From an uncultured bacterium (GTDB taxonomy: Bacteria > Bacteroidota > Bacteroidia > Bacteroidales > Muribaculaceae): a stretch of 64,000 nucleotides of DNA. This document shows, piece by piece, positions 1 through 8,623 of the stretch (position 1 is its first letter; the number at the start of each line of letters is the position of its first letter). Location of the stretch: NCBI GenBank assembly GCA_905214735.1, contig CAJMNI010000009.1, positions 1 through 64,000 of the forward strand, written 5' to 3'. The position numbers were made by a program, and so were the translations under genes. The notes beneath the pieces are model-generated. The model was not told the DNA's origin. It searched no databases and saw only the letters and a list, made by a program, of their open reading frames with translations.

Positions 1-55
1 CGTTGTCCTCGTCATAGACATAGTAGTCGAGCTGAGTGGCGCTCAGACCGTCGGA
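1..55. repeat. 55-nt direct repeat, copy A (in fimbrillin paralogue)
   Basis: Bases 1-55 are identical to 1803-1857. Both copies encode the same segment, at about residue 50 onward of two tandem fimbrillin genes. Identity stops abruptly at base 56. The other end lies beyond the window edge, so the true repeat may be longer. Confidence 0.9.
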
Positions 56-202
56 ATAGCTTCGGGTCTCGATGCCGGCCGGGAGGTTGACACTGAAGGT
101 CACGTTGCCGCCCTCTTCAGGGACGACAGGCTCGTCGTTGGTGCAGGCGCTCATCCCTGTCAGAAGAGCTGCCGCTGCTGCGCAGAATAAGAATTTCTTC
201 AT
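1..202 (-). CDS. fimbrillin-like lipoprotein, 3' part beyond window
   Basis: Only the first 67 codons are visible; the gene continues past the left edge. The ATG is at 202. The N-terminus is a lipoprotein signal peptide with a lipobox ending MSAC (Cys20), followed by an acidic TNDEP linker. Residues 50-67 (SDGLSATQLDYYVYDEDN) are identical to the neighbouring fimbrillin at 316-2007, and the DNA encoding them is identical too. It is probably the last visible gene of the pilus operon, 113 nt downstream of its paralogue. By analogy with type V pili of Bacteroidales it would be exported as a lipoprotein, trimmed and polymerised. The family call is good. Whether it is a shaft or tip subunit cannot be told from this fragment. 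Confidence 0.75.
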   Translation of the reverse strand, partial: MKKFLFCAAAAALLTGMSACTNDEPVVPEEGGNVTFSVNLPAGIETRSYSDGLSATQLDYYVYDEDN

Positions 203-260
203 ATTAGATTAAGTTTATATTATTTGTTTTGTTAGTTTCTTCTTTCAGAGGTCAGGCGCC

Positions 261-297
261 GGGGAAGCCGCGCCCGACTGAGAGCGTCGGCTTTCCC
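261..297 (-). other. intercistronic hairpin between fimbrillin genes
   Basis: The arms GGGGAAGCCG (261-270) and CGGCTTTCCC (288-297) pair over 10 bp with one G-U pair. Three further inner pairs (CGC/GCG) form if one base bulges. No T-run follows on the minus strand. I read it as an mRNA-stabilising or attenuating structure between the two subunit genes rather than a full terminator. Confidence 0.45.
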
Positions 298-315
298 TGC
301 CGCGGACTCGCTTAG

Positions 316-2007
316 TTATTGAATGGACGTTCCGTTCCAGGTATAACCTAAATCGGGAGTATCGATGGGGAGTCCCGGCTTGCTGAGGCCCTGAACTGTG
401 CCTTCGATACTGCAGTTCTCGAACACTACGCCTGTGACATAGATATCGCCTACGATTGTGCCTTTATAGGCAGCATAGTCTTCGCCCCATATAGAAGCAT
501 TTCCGCTGATGGTGACGTTCTTCACAGTCACATTCTTATACACGCGGTTATTGGTCTCGTTGATAGCTCCGGAGACACCGCCCACGGACCAGCCGCCGTT
601 GATCGTGACATCTTCCACGGAGCAGTCGGTCATGTTGCCGGAGTTGTGTATGCCGACAATAGCGCCGATACGGCCCTCGGTGGAGCGCACGTTGTAATTC
701 TTGACATGGACATTCGACACGTTGCCGTAAAGGTTGGCTATTATGCCGGAGAAACGGTTTGAGATCTCGCCGGTCACGCCTTCGACATTGAGATTCTTGA
801 GCTCGCCAACCATTGTGCCGCTGAAGATAGCGCCATTCGCGCCTTCGAGACGGAGATTCTTCAGAGTATTGCCCTGGCCGTCGATTGTTATCTTATTCTC
901 TGCAGCGAAAGCTACCTGGATAGGAGTCACCACCTCGCCGCAGAAGTCGATGTCATTGAGGAGGTAGAAGGTCTCGCCGGCCTTAAGCGTACGGTTCTCT
1001 GCAAACCATTTGAAGCCCTCGGCGGAAGTGATCTTGTAGCTCTTGGCCTCTTCGTTAGCGTAAACGCCTTCGTGAATCTGCTCATCGTTGAGGTCGATGT
1101 TGATATCGAAGTCGTCGTATTTCTCGTCGATGATGACGTTCCAGGCTGCGGGGTTGGTGAGGAGCGAACCGTAGATGTTGGTGCGGTGGTTGCGCTGCAC
1201 GGGTACCTGGCTGAAGACCATCTCGTCGATAGCGGGGTTGGCGTTGGTGTTCATCTTCACGTCAACGGTGCTTTTATCCTTGCCTACGAGTACATAGTTC
1301 ATCGCCATGTAGCGGTCAACGTTTGCTGCTGCGTATGGAAACGTCTCGCCGGGAGTAGCGGGCATTGCTGCGCTTGTGAAGGTCACTTCCTCGTTACCCT
1401 CAACGTCGCCTGTTCCGAGGTTGATCTTGTTTGCCACGCCGGTGACTGTCATCGAGGTCTCGGTCAGGCTGATGCCTGCGGCTGTAGCCGATGCCCAGTC
1501 GGTTGTGCCGACGTTGATCTGGGCGAAGGGACGTCTCAGAATGATGTCCTTGCTGATTGCGCCGGTAACCTTGAACGTAGGTTCGTAAACATAGAAGGCG
1601 TCGCGGCTCTCGTCCTGGGCAGCAGAGCCGTAGGTCACGTTGAGATCTTTCGACGAGGCGGTGTAGGTGTAATGGCTCTGGCCGGGAACTGTTGCGAGGA
1701 ACACGATAGAGTAGCTCTTGCCGCTTACAAGGTTAAGCGATACGGTAGTCTCGCGGTTCACGAAGGTAGCGGTGCCGTTGAGAGCCTCGATGTTGGTCGA
1801 GCCGTTGTCCTCGTCATAGACATAGTAGTCGAGCTGAGTGGCGCTCAGACCGTCGGAGAATGCGCGCGTACCGATAGCGTCGGGAAGACGCAGGGTGAAG
1901 TTGACGTTGCCGTCGCCGTTCTGTGCGACCGGTTCGTCGCTCGAGCATGCTGTCAGACCCAAAAGGGCGCTAGCTGCCAAGGCGTAGAATAATTTGGTTG
2001 TTCTCAT
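316..2007 (-). CDS. fimbrillin-like lipoprotein with C-terminal beta-helix-like region
   Basis: 563 residues. A lipoprotein signal peptide ends in LTAC (Cys21). Residues about 30-310 resemble the two-domain fimbrillins of Bacteroidales pili, the DUF6562-like type, including a SGKSYSIVFLA strand and a later ILRRPFAQINVGT segment. From about residue 325 the protein changes character. It has repeated short Gly/Asn/Val strands (for example ITIDGQGNTLKNLRL, GELKNLNVEG, GNVSNVHVKN, GNMTDCSVED) like GLUG or parallel beta-helix repeats of adhesins. The likely role is a surface pilus subunit or tip adhesin. It lies 48 nt downstream of the FimB/Mfa2-like gene on the same strand, and a paralogue follows it. 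The name fimbrillin rests on recalled family features; the ligand is unknown. Confidence 0.75.
   Translation of the reverse strand: MRTTKLFYALAASALLGLTACSSDEPVAQNGDGNVNFTLRLPDAIGTRAFSDGLSATQLDYYVYDEDNGSTNIEALNGTATFVNRETTVSLNLVSGKSYSIVFLATVPGQSHYTYTASSKDLNVTYGSAAQDESRDAFYVYEPTFKVTGAISKDIILRRPFAQINVGTTDWASATAAGISLTETSMTVTGVANKINLGTGDVEGNEEVTFTSAAMPATPGETFPYAAANVDRYMAMNYVLVGKDKSTVDVKMNTNANPAIDEMVFSQVPVQRNHRTNIYGSLLTNPAAWNVIIDEKYDDFDINIDLNDEQIHEGVYANEEAKSYKITSAEGFKWFAENRTLKAGETFYLLNDIDFCGEVVTPIQVAFAAENKITIDGQGNTLKNLRLEGANGAIFSGTMVGELKNLNVEGVTGEISNRFSGIIANLYGNVSNVHVKNYNVRSTEGRIGAIVGIHNSGNMTDCSVEDVTINGGWSVGGVSGAINETNNRVYKNVTVKNVTISGNASIWGEDYAAYKGTIVGDIYVTGVVFENCSIEGTVQGLSKPGLPIDTPDLGYTWNGTSIQ
1803..1857. 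repeat. 55-nt direct repeat, copy B (in fimbrillin)
   Basis: Identical to bases 1-55. It lies in the N-terminal third of the 316-2007 fimbrillin gene. It looks like recent duplication or gene conversion between tandem paralogues, since the flanking codons have diverged. Confidence 0.9.
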
Positions 2008-2055
2008 AACTGGTTAGGAATTTGTTGTAATTGGTTTATCGTTATTGTACAGATT

Positions 2056-3087
2056 CTATTTGATTTCGATGTTGAAGTCGCCGTCGTAGTCGGGGTCGAT
2101 GCCGGCGCCGCCTTCGTTTTTCGTCGTCAAGAAGGCGCCTCTTACCACTGTCAGTTTCGAACGCGAGAGCGGTACGTCCATAGGCTTGATTCGCGCAAGG
2201 ATGACACCCGTGGCGCGGTCGTATACCTCAGCCATCACATTGATACTGGTGTCGTGGTGGTTGAGGAAGACATAGTCGAAGCCGATCTCGGCTGTCTTTT
2301 CGTCAATTCGCTTAATTTTAGAGTCGTAGTAGACGCCGGTCTTCGAGTCGGCCGGGCGGTCGGTGAACATGTTGAAGGAGTAGGCCATGTAGCGCGGATA
2401 GGTTATGCGCACGCGGTAGTCGCTCAGCTGCACTGCCCGGTTAGGAGATTCGGTGTTGCGTTTGCCCGAAGCCGATTCCTCCGTCTTAAGGAACTGCTCA
2501 ACGTCGGTGGTGATGAAGACATAGCGTGCCATCGGGCGTTCCATGTCGATGGTGAGCTCCGTGGTCTCGGCGGTGATGTCGCCGCTGCCGCGGAAGGCGT
2601 CGCGCGTGTCGTCGGAACCGTTGTAGTTGACAAGGTCGGCGATCATAATCTCCTCGAAGTCGTCGGTGTTGTAATGCATGTCATCCCTGATGGCGTCGTC
2701 GACAAAGTCGCTCCAGACAACCATCTGGTAATCACCCTCCGGGAAGTCAATGGTAAAGGAGGCGTCGGCGTCATCGTCGGCACTGCGGTGGAACACCCAC
2801 TCGTCGATAGGAGCGCGGCTCGTTTCTCCGCGCGTCACGGGGAATATCCTTATAATATAGCGGCGTGCGAGCAGCATGGAGCGGGTGTTGAACCTGCCTT
2901 CGGAATACTCAATCTCCTGATGGATCGGCAGCTCCTGATGGAACACCAGGTTCACCTTCAGCTGTCGCCCCGGCTCGGGCGGAGGAGCCGGTTCGTCGGG
3001 GAATTCATGCACGTCGCAGGCCGTGAAGAGGCATATGCCCGCAAGCAATGCCACAAGTCTCATAATATGTTTCAGGGCTCGGGTCAT
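2056..3087 (-). CDS. FimB/Mfa2-like fimbrial lipoprotein
   Basis: 343 residues. The N-terminus is a signal peptide with lipobox FTAC (Cys24), then a CDVHEFPDEPAPPPEPG linker typical of Bacteroidales fimbrial anchor lipoproteins. A two-domain beta-rich body follows (LKVNLVFHQELP, YQMVVWSDFV, MERPMARYVFITTDVEQFL). In known pili this family caps or anchors the fibre in the outer membrane. The ATG at 3087 overlaps the stop of the upstream OmpA/DUF3575 gene by 4 nt (ATGA), which suggests translational coupling. A second ATG at 3063 would give a more compact signal peptide and is a plausible alternative start. The fimbrillins follow downstream. The family assignment is by motif recall, not a search. 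Confidence 0.75.
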   Translation of the reverse strand: MTRALKHIMRLVALLAGICLFTACDVHEFPDEPAPPPEPGRQLKVNLVFHQELPIHQEIEYSEGRFNTRSMLLARRYIIRIFPVTRGETSRAPIDEWVFHRSADDDADASFTIDFPEGDYQMVVWSDFVDDAIRDDMHYNTDDFEEIMIADLVNYNGSDDTRDAFRGSGDITAETTELTIDMERPMARYVFITTDVEQFLKTEESASGKRNTESPNRAVQLSDYRVRITYPRYMAYSFNMFTDRPADSKTGVYYDSKIKRIDEKTAEIGFDYVFLNHHDTSINVMAEVYDRATGVILARIKPMDVPLSRSKLTVVRGAFLTTKNEGGAGIDPDYDGDFNIEIK

Positions 3088-4330
3088 CGCTTTATGGGAT
3101 TGAAGTTATAGACTATGGAGATCCCGACATGGTCCACGCCGAAGAAATTGCGCTTTTTGCGGTCAACCTTCGGGCCGTTGCCCCGGTTGTCGAAGCGTTC
3201 GTAGTCGAGATGGTATATGCCGGCGCCCAGCGTGAACTCGGCGGCCCAGTGTGGATTGCGGAAGGGGAGACGGTAGCCGCCGCCGATGCCGCCGCCGAGA
3301 GCGGGATGTTTGCCGCGCGTGTCCTGGATGCGGTAGTCCCAGCCGGGAAGCGCCACGTTGTAGGAGATCATGGAGAGATGGGCCTCGACAAACCAGCGGT
3401 TATGGCCCTCGGCAAACCAGTAGCGCACCTGCGGACGGAATTCGAACGTGCGGTATTTGCGCGTCGTCTTGCCGTAGTTCCAGGCCGAATAGCGTAGGTT
3501 GAGCGCCACGCTCCAATTGCATGCGAAATCGAACTCACCGGTGATGTTGCTCACCGCGGCAGCCCAGCCCAAGGCGTCGGTAGAGATATGCCATGCGCGT
3601 TGGCACGCCGTGGGCTCGACCTCTTCAACCGCTTCAACAACTTCGGCTGCAGGCTCAAAGACCACGACCTCTGGCTCAGGTTCGGGCACCGGCTGCGGCG
3701 CGATGACGGGCTGCGACTCGGGAAGGGGAACATCCTCCGTCGTTATGCAGATCACTGCAGCGCGGCGCAGGTCGGGAAGCACGTTGCGCTTCATATCGCT
3801 CCAGACAGTGCCACCGTCTAAGCGGCGGAGCCTCTCGATGCGCCGCGCAACGTCCGTGGGCGACGTGTCGTTTCCTTCAGTAAGTATCTTTCTGATTTCC
3901 GTGGCTTTTGACGAATAGCGGCGATCAATCGACTCCAGGAGTTCATCCCACGGCACGAAAGACCCGGTATAGTTTATCACCGAGTCGCTGACATTAAGAT
4001 ATGTGGTAAGGTATTTGCCGGCGGCACGCATGCGCTTCTCGGCTAGCCGGGCGTTGATTTGCGGATTTCCCTCGGGAGAAGAGGCTCCGCTAATGTCTAT
4101 TCTGTTTAATTTTAGCGCGGGGTCTTCATCAATCAGCTTCAGAATGGCTGAAATTGAATCGGCCGTCTCCCGATTACTCGAGAAATCGGGTCTTACTTCA
4201 GAGACGTTTATCGGATAATTTAGAGTAAAGCAATGTCTGTCAGATGAGGCATACGAAACACCCCCCCCACCGTTATTGAGCTGACAATCAAGAGCTTAAG
4301 GCAATATAGTAGATTTCTGAGTTTTTGCAT
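3084..4330 (-). CDS. OmpA/DUF3575 outer-membrane protein, frame broken at a G8 tract
   Basis: The main frame runs down to 3084 and is open upstream to a stop at about 4298, but it has no start codon there. An ATG at 4330 starts a signal peptide (MQKLRNLLYCLKLLIVSS) in another frame and stops at 4220 after 36 codons. The two frames meet at eight G residues (4268-4261, minus strand). One extra G would give a 415-residue protein with the signal peptide joined to YASSDRHCF. After it comes an OmpA-like region (VRPDFSSNRETADSI, then RIDISGASSPEGNPQINARL), a Glu/Pro-rich spacer (EPEPEVVVFEPAAEVVEAVE) and a C-terminal DUF3575 beta-barrel-like domain (about 250-415). It heads the pilus operon, and its stop overlaps the next start. 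It may be phase-off, a pseudogene or a sequencing error. An annotation starting at 4031 would lose the OmpA part. Confidence 0.7.
4261..4268 (-). repeat. G8 homopolymer inside signal-peptide region of pilus gene
   Basis: Eight C on the plus strand (eight G in the gene) lie exactly where the reading frame of the OmpA/DUF3575 gene breaks. Nine (or six) residues would restore the frame. Such tracts mutate by slipped-strand mispairing. Confidence 0.8.
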
Positions 4331-4368
4331 GGATCTGTTGAGGTTAGCGGTGACAACCTATTGCACTG

Positions 4369-4400
4369 CAAATATAGACAAACCGGAACAAATATGCAAA
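4369..4400 (-). promoter_or_regulatory. Bacteroidetes promoter of the pilus operon
   Basis: On the minus strand TTTG (4400-4397) is followed by 20 nt and TATATTTG (4376-4369). This is a full match to the Bacteroidetes -33/-7 consensus. It sits about 40 nt upstream of the ATG at 4330, which supports that start codon over internal ones. Confidence 0.75.
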
Positions 4401-4449
4401 TACCGAATGCGAAAAATTAATGAAAATTTGGCAATTTTTTAATATCTTT

Positions 4450-4914
4450 TTATCCGGGTTTAAATTCGGAGAGGGGGATGATGCGCTGGTTGGAGGAGCC
4501 GCGGAAGAGGAGATCCGGATCTTTCAGCGATTCTACGAAGGGACCTTCCACAATGGTGTCTGTATATTGCAGGGCGTCGAGGAGTTCGGGCCGGCGGATA
4601 ATCTCCTCGATGGTGAAGCCGGTATAGAGCCAAACTTTATGTTCGCTTTCGACGATGCGCTTTGACAGCTCTTTGACGAACTCCGGATGATAGAGCGGGT
4701 CGCCGCCGGAGAATGTCACGTCGAAATCCTCCTCGGCAACAACCTCCATGATTTCTTCGATGCTCATCGGGCGGCCGGCGTTGAAGTCCCACGACTGCGG
4801 GTTGTGGCAGCCGGGGCAGGCGTGACGGCACCCTGCAAAATAAATGGAGGTCCGGAAACCCGGACCATCCACTGTTGTACCTTTTATAATATCAATGACG
4901 TTGCATTCCATCAT
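4450..4914 (-). CDS. nrdG: anaerobic ribonucleotide reductase activating enzyme
   Basis: 154 residues, the usual NrdG length. The radical-SAM cysteine motif is C29-x3-C33-x2-C36 (CRHACPGC), preceded by DGPGFRTSIYF and followed by the SGGDPL SAM-binding segment. It uses a 4Fe-4S cluster and S-adenosylmethionine to make the glycyl radical on NrdD. It lies 58 nt downstream of nrdD on the same strand, so the two are co-transcribed. No T-rich terminator hairpin was seen before the pilus promoter that follows. Confidence 0.95.
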   Translation of the reverse strand: MMECNVIDIIKGTTVDGPGFRTSIYFAGCRHACPGCHNPQSWDFNAGRPMSIEEIMEVVAEEDFDVTFSGGDPLYHPEFVKELSKRIVESEHKVWLYTGFTIEEIIRRPELLDALQYTDTIVEGPFVESLKDPDLLFRGSSNQRIIPLSEFKPG

Positions 4915-4972
4915 TCAGATCATATTATAGGAGCGATTCTATTCTTATATTTTTTCTGAAATACTGTCTAGA

Positions 4973-7177
4973 TTATTTGTGGACGACACGGTCGTGGAGT
5001 TCGGCGAGTTTGCCGGAGTTCCAGCGGTCGGTGGTGCCGACGAGATAGCCGGTGATGCGCTGTATAGTCTCGAAGTGGGCGCCGCATTTCGGGCAGCATT
5101 CCTGATCTTTCACAGCGTTCTCATAACCGCAGTTGGGGCAGTGGTTGCGGTTATGGTTCACCGAACCGTATCCCATGTTGTATTTGTCCATCATGTCGAC
5201 AATCTGGCGGATAGCCTCCTCGTTGTGGGTGGCGTCGCCGTCGATTTCGACATAGAAGATATGTCCGCCGGTGGTGAGCTCATGATAGGGAGCCTCGATT
5301 TTGGCCTTATGGCGCGGCGAGCAGTGATAATAGACCGGCACATGGTTGGAGTTGGTGTAATACTCCTTGTCGGTTACGCCCGGGATTATGCCGAAAGTCT
5401 TGCGGTCTTTGCGCGTGAAGCGGCCGGAAAGTCCCTCGGCGGGTGTTGCGAGCACCGAATAATTGTGCTGATATTTTTCCGAGTATTCGTTGACGCGGCT
5501 CCGCATGTGTCCGACGATTCTGAGGCCGAGCTGCTGCGCCTCCTCGCTTTCGCCGTGATGTTTGCCGGTTAGGGCTATTAGTGTTTCAGCAAGGCCGATG
5601 AAGCCTATGCCGAGGGTGCCCTGATTGATCACTGATTCGATAGTGTCGTTGCCCTTGAGCTTGTCGGCGCCGTTCCAGAGGGCGCTCATCACGAGGGGGA
5701 ACTGCTTGGCGAGGGCCGTCTTCTGGAAATTGAAACGTTCGTCGAGCTGACGGGCCGCGATGTCGAGCACCTCGTCGAGTTTCTGGAAGAAGCGCTCGAT
5801 GCGTTCCTCCTTGTCCTGCATACCCATCACCTCGATGGCGAGCCTTACGATATTGATGGTTGTGAAGGAGAGGTTTCCGCGCCCGATGGAGGTCTTGGGG
5901 CCGAAACGGTTTTCAAACACGCGGGTGCGGCATCCCATTGTCGCCACCTCGTGAATATAGCGCTTCGGGTCGGCGGGATCCCAATCCTTGTCCTGATTGA
6001 AAGTGGCGTCGAGGTTGAGGAAGTTGGGGAAGAAGCGGCGTGCCGTCACCTTGCAGGCGAGCTGGTAAAGATCGTAATTGCGGTCTTCGGGAAGATAGCT
6101 CACACCCCGTTTTTTCTTCCATATCTGGATCGGGAAGATTGCCGTGGCTCCGTTGCCGACTCCTTCATAAGTGGAGTGAAGGAGCTCGCGGATCACGCAG
6201 CGTCCCTCGGCCGAAGTGTCGGTGCCGTAGTTGATCGAAGAGAACACAACCTGGTTGCCTCCGCGCGAGTGGATGGTGTTCATGTTGTGGATAAACGCCT
6301 CCATCGCCTGATGCACACGGTCGACGGTCTTGTTCATGGCGTGCTGGATCAGTCTTTCCTCTCCTTCAAGACCGGTGAGCTCGCGGCGCAGATAATCGGA
6401 GACTTCGGCATCGTAATATCTGGAGAGGTCACTGCCGCTGATCTCCTCCATATTCTTGATCTCCTCTATATAAGATTTTCTTACGAAAGGAGCGAGATAG
6501 AAATCGAATGCGGGAATGGCCTGGCCGCCGTGCATTTCGTTCTGGGCCGTTTCGAGCGAGATGCAGGCGATCACGCTTGCCGTCTCAATTCGTTTGGCGG
6601 GACGTGACTCGCCGTGGCCTGCGAGGAATCCGTGTTCGAGGATGCGGTCGAGCGGATGCTGCACGCAAGTGAGGCTTTTGGTGGGGTAATAATCCTTGTC
6701 GTGGATGTGGATATAATTGTTTTTCACCGCCTGCTTCACTTCGGGCGAGAGGAGATAGTCGTCGACAAAGGGTTTTGTTGTCTCGCTGGCGAACTTCATC
6801 ATCATCCCGGCCGGGGAGTCGGTGTTCATGTTGGCGTTCTCGCGGGTTATGTCATTGTTTTTCGCCTCGATGATCTCAAGAAACATGTCGCGGGTCTTTG
6901 CGCGGCGGGCAATGCTGCGCTGGTCACGATAGGCAATATAACGTTTGGCGACATCCTTTCGCGAGGATTTCATGAGCTCGATCTCCACGCGGTCCTGAAT
7001 CGCTTCGACGGTCATTCGCTCGTCGCCGCTCATGCCGACGCGGTCGGCGATCTTGGCGATGAGTGCCTCGTCTTCTCCCATTTCGGTGGTGAGCATAGCC
7101 TTGCGGATCGCCGCCTTTATCTTCTCTTCGTTATATCCTACCACGCGTCCGTCGCGCTTTTCGACTAACTGGATCAT
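4973..7177 (-). CDS. nrdD: anaerobic ribonucleoside-triphosphate reductase
   Basis: 734 residues, full length for class III ribonucleotide reductase. An ATP-cone regulatory domain occupies the first 90 residues or so (KRDGRVVGYNEEKIKAAIRKA). The catalytic glycyl-radical barrel follows, then a zinc site with Cys680, Cys683, Cys695 and Cys698 (CPNC, CPKC). The radical glycine is Gly710 in RITGYLVG near the C-terminus. It makes deoxyribonucleotides without oxygen, with NrdG as activase encoded next. The ATG at 7177 gives the expected ATP-cone start. This gene is one reason to see the host as a strict or facultative anaerobe. Confidence 0.96.
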   Translation of the reverse strand: MIQLVEKRDGRVVGYNEEKIKAAIRKAMLTTEMGEDEALIAKIADRVGMSGDERMTVEAIQDRVEIELMKSSRKDVAKRYIAYRDQRSIARRAKTRDMFLEIIEAKNNDITRENANMNTDSPAGMMMKFASETTKPFVDDYLLSPEVKQAVKNNYIHIHDKDYYPTKSLTCVQHPLDRILEHGFLAGHGESRPAKRIETASVIACISLETAQNEMHGGQAIPAFDFYLAPFVRKSYIEEIKNMEEISGSDLSRYYDAEVSDYLRRELTGLEGEERLIQHAMNKTVDRVHQAMEAFIHNMNTIHSRGGNQVVFSSINYGTDTSAEGRCVIRELLHSTYEGVGNGATAIFPIQIWKKKRGVSYLPEDRNYDLYQLACKVTARRFFPNFLNLDATFNQDKDWDPADPKRYIHEVATMGCRTRVFENRFGPKTSIGRGNLSFTTINIVRLAIEVMGMQDKEERIERFFQKLDEVLDIAARQLDERFNFQKTALAKQFPLVMSALWNGADKLKGNDTIESVINQGTLGIGFIGLAETLIALTGKHHGESEEAQQLGLRIVGHMRSRVNEYSEKYQHNYSVLATPAEGLSGRFTRKDRKTFGIIPGVTDKEYYTNSNHVPVYYHCSPRHKAKIEAPYHELTTGGHIFYVEIDGDATHNEEAIRQIVDMMDKYNMGYGSVNHNRNHCPNCGYENAVKDQECCPKCGAHFETIQRITGYLVGTTDRWNSGKLAELHDRVVHK

Positions 7178-7280
7178 CTTTATATTGCGAGTTTTATTGG
7201 TGTTTGAATCGGTAAACGCAAAGCTCTCGGAATGACTCCCCGGCTTTGCAATGCAAAATTATAAAATTATCACGAATAGA

Positions 7281-7288
7281 CAAATATA
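7281..7288 (-). promoter_or_regulatory. possible -7 box for nrdD
   Basis: TATATTTG on the minus strand, about 105 nt upstream of nrdD. It matches the TAnnTTTG consensus, but no TTTG lies at the expected distance, so support is partial. I saw nothing else in the AT-rich gap 7178-7425. Confidence 0.35.
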
Positions 7289-7425
7289 AAAATTCGAATT
7301 GTTGATAAGTTTTTTGTTTTGGAAAACTTTTTCAGCAATTCGGATTCTTAACCAGTTGATATATAGTAAAATAAAAATTATTTCGGGAAACTTTGTATTA
7401 TAATATCCTTTTATGATACTAATTT

Positions 7426-8577
7426 TCAGTCCATTCTCGAGCGGTAATCCTCGTAGCTGAATTCTCGTAACAGCTCGATTTTTCCGTCGGAAAGTTTCAG
7501 ATAGATGGCCGGATGCTGAATACCGTTGAACATGTTGGTCTTCACCGTAGTGTAATGGTTCATGTCGAGAAGACGGAGGCGGTCGCCGGCCGAGAGCGGC
7601 TCGGCAAAACGCCAGTCGCCGACAAAGTCGCCGCTAAGGCAGGAGTTGCCTCCGAGGCGATAGGGTATCCCCTCGCGGCTTTCGTCGGGGAGGGCTTGGG
7701 CGCAAACCGGTTTGTAGGGCATTTCGAGGCAGTCGGGCATGTGGCAGGCGAACGAGGCGTCGATGATTGCGGTGTGAATGCCGGCGTCGGTGACGACATC
7801 GAGAACTTCGGTCACGAGGTCGCCGGTCTGCCAGGTGAATGCGCTCCCGGGTTCGATGATGAGCTGCAGACCGGGATACTCCTCATGAAGCTCGCGCATA
7901 AGGCAGATGAATAGTTCGGTGTCGTAATCCTTGCGCGTGATCAGGTGTCCGCCGCCCATGTTGAGCCATTTAAGACCGTGGAGGAGATGGCCGTATTGCT
8001 CCTTGAAGGCTTTCAGCACCTGCTCGAGATCCTGACTCGACGATTCGCAAAGGGCGTGGAAATGCAACCCCTCGATACCTTCCGGCAGGCCGTCGCGCAG
8101 GTTTTCCGGGTTTTCGCCGAAACGCGAACCGGGCACGCAGGGATTGTAGATGTCGGTCTCGATCACGCTGCAGTGGGGATTGACCCTCAGTCCGGCCGAA
8201 ACTTTACGGCCTGAAGCCTGCATCTGAGGGTAGAACTTGCGGAACTGAGCCAGTGAATTGAACGTGATGTGCGAACAACCGGCGAGAAACTCCGGGAATG
8301 ACCTCTCCGTATATACAGGGCAATAGGCGTGGACGTCATGACCGAGATGCTCGAGAGAGAGTTTCATCTCGTTGAGTGAGCTTGCCGTGGAAGCCTGAAA
8401 ATATTCCCGGATGATTGGGAATGTTTTCCAGAGGGCGTTGGCTTTGAAAGCCATGATGATCTTGACGTCGGCCTCGCGGGCCACGGCACTAAGTTTTTCG
8501 AGGTTGTGGCGAAGTTTATCTTCGTAGACGATATAATATGGAGTTTCGAGCTGCAGCTCTTCGATGGGTTCGTTCAT
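7426..8577 (-). CDS. nspC: carboxynorspermidine decarboxylase
   Basis: 383 residues. It is a fold-III PLP enzyme of the alanine racemase/ornithine decarboxylase type. The PLP lysine is probably Lys45 in IMAFKANALW. Later motifs are LRVNPHCS, LHFHALCES, LNMGGGHLI and the C-terminal GGNSCLSGDFVGDW with the catalytic Cys. It decarboxylates carboxynorspermidine or carboxyspermidine in the alternative polyamine route found in Vibrio and many gut Bacteroidetes. It lies 46 nt downstream of the UvrD-like helicase on the same strand and may be read from that transcript. The partner carboxynorspermidine dehydrogenase gene is not in the window. Confidence 0.9.
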   Translation of the reverse strand: MNEPIEELQLETPYYIVYEDKLRHNLEKLSAVAREADVKIIMAFKANALWKTFPIIREYFQASTASSLNEMKLSLEHLGHDVHAYCPVYTERSFPEFLAGCSHITFNSLAQFRKFYPQMQASGRKVSAGLRVNPHCSVIETDIYNPCVPGSRFGENPENLRDGLPEGIEGLHFHALCESSSQDLEQVLKAFKEQYGHLLHGLKWLNMGGGHLITRKDYDTELFICLMRELHEEYPGLQLIIEPGSAFTWQTGDLVTEVLDVVTDAGIHTAIIDASFACHMPDCLEMPYKPVCAQALPDESREGIPYRLGGNSCLSGDFVGDWRFAEPLSAGDRLRLLDMNHYTTVKTNMFNGIQHPAIYLKLSDGKIELLREFSYEDYRSRMD

Positions 8578-8623
8578 TATGTTTTCTGGGAAGGGGAGAG
8601 GTATGCGGTGAATATGAGGAATT

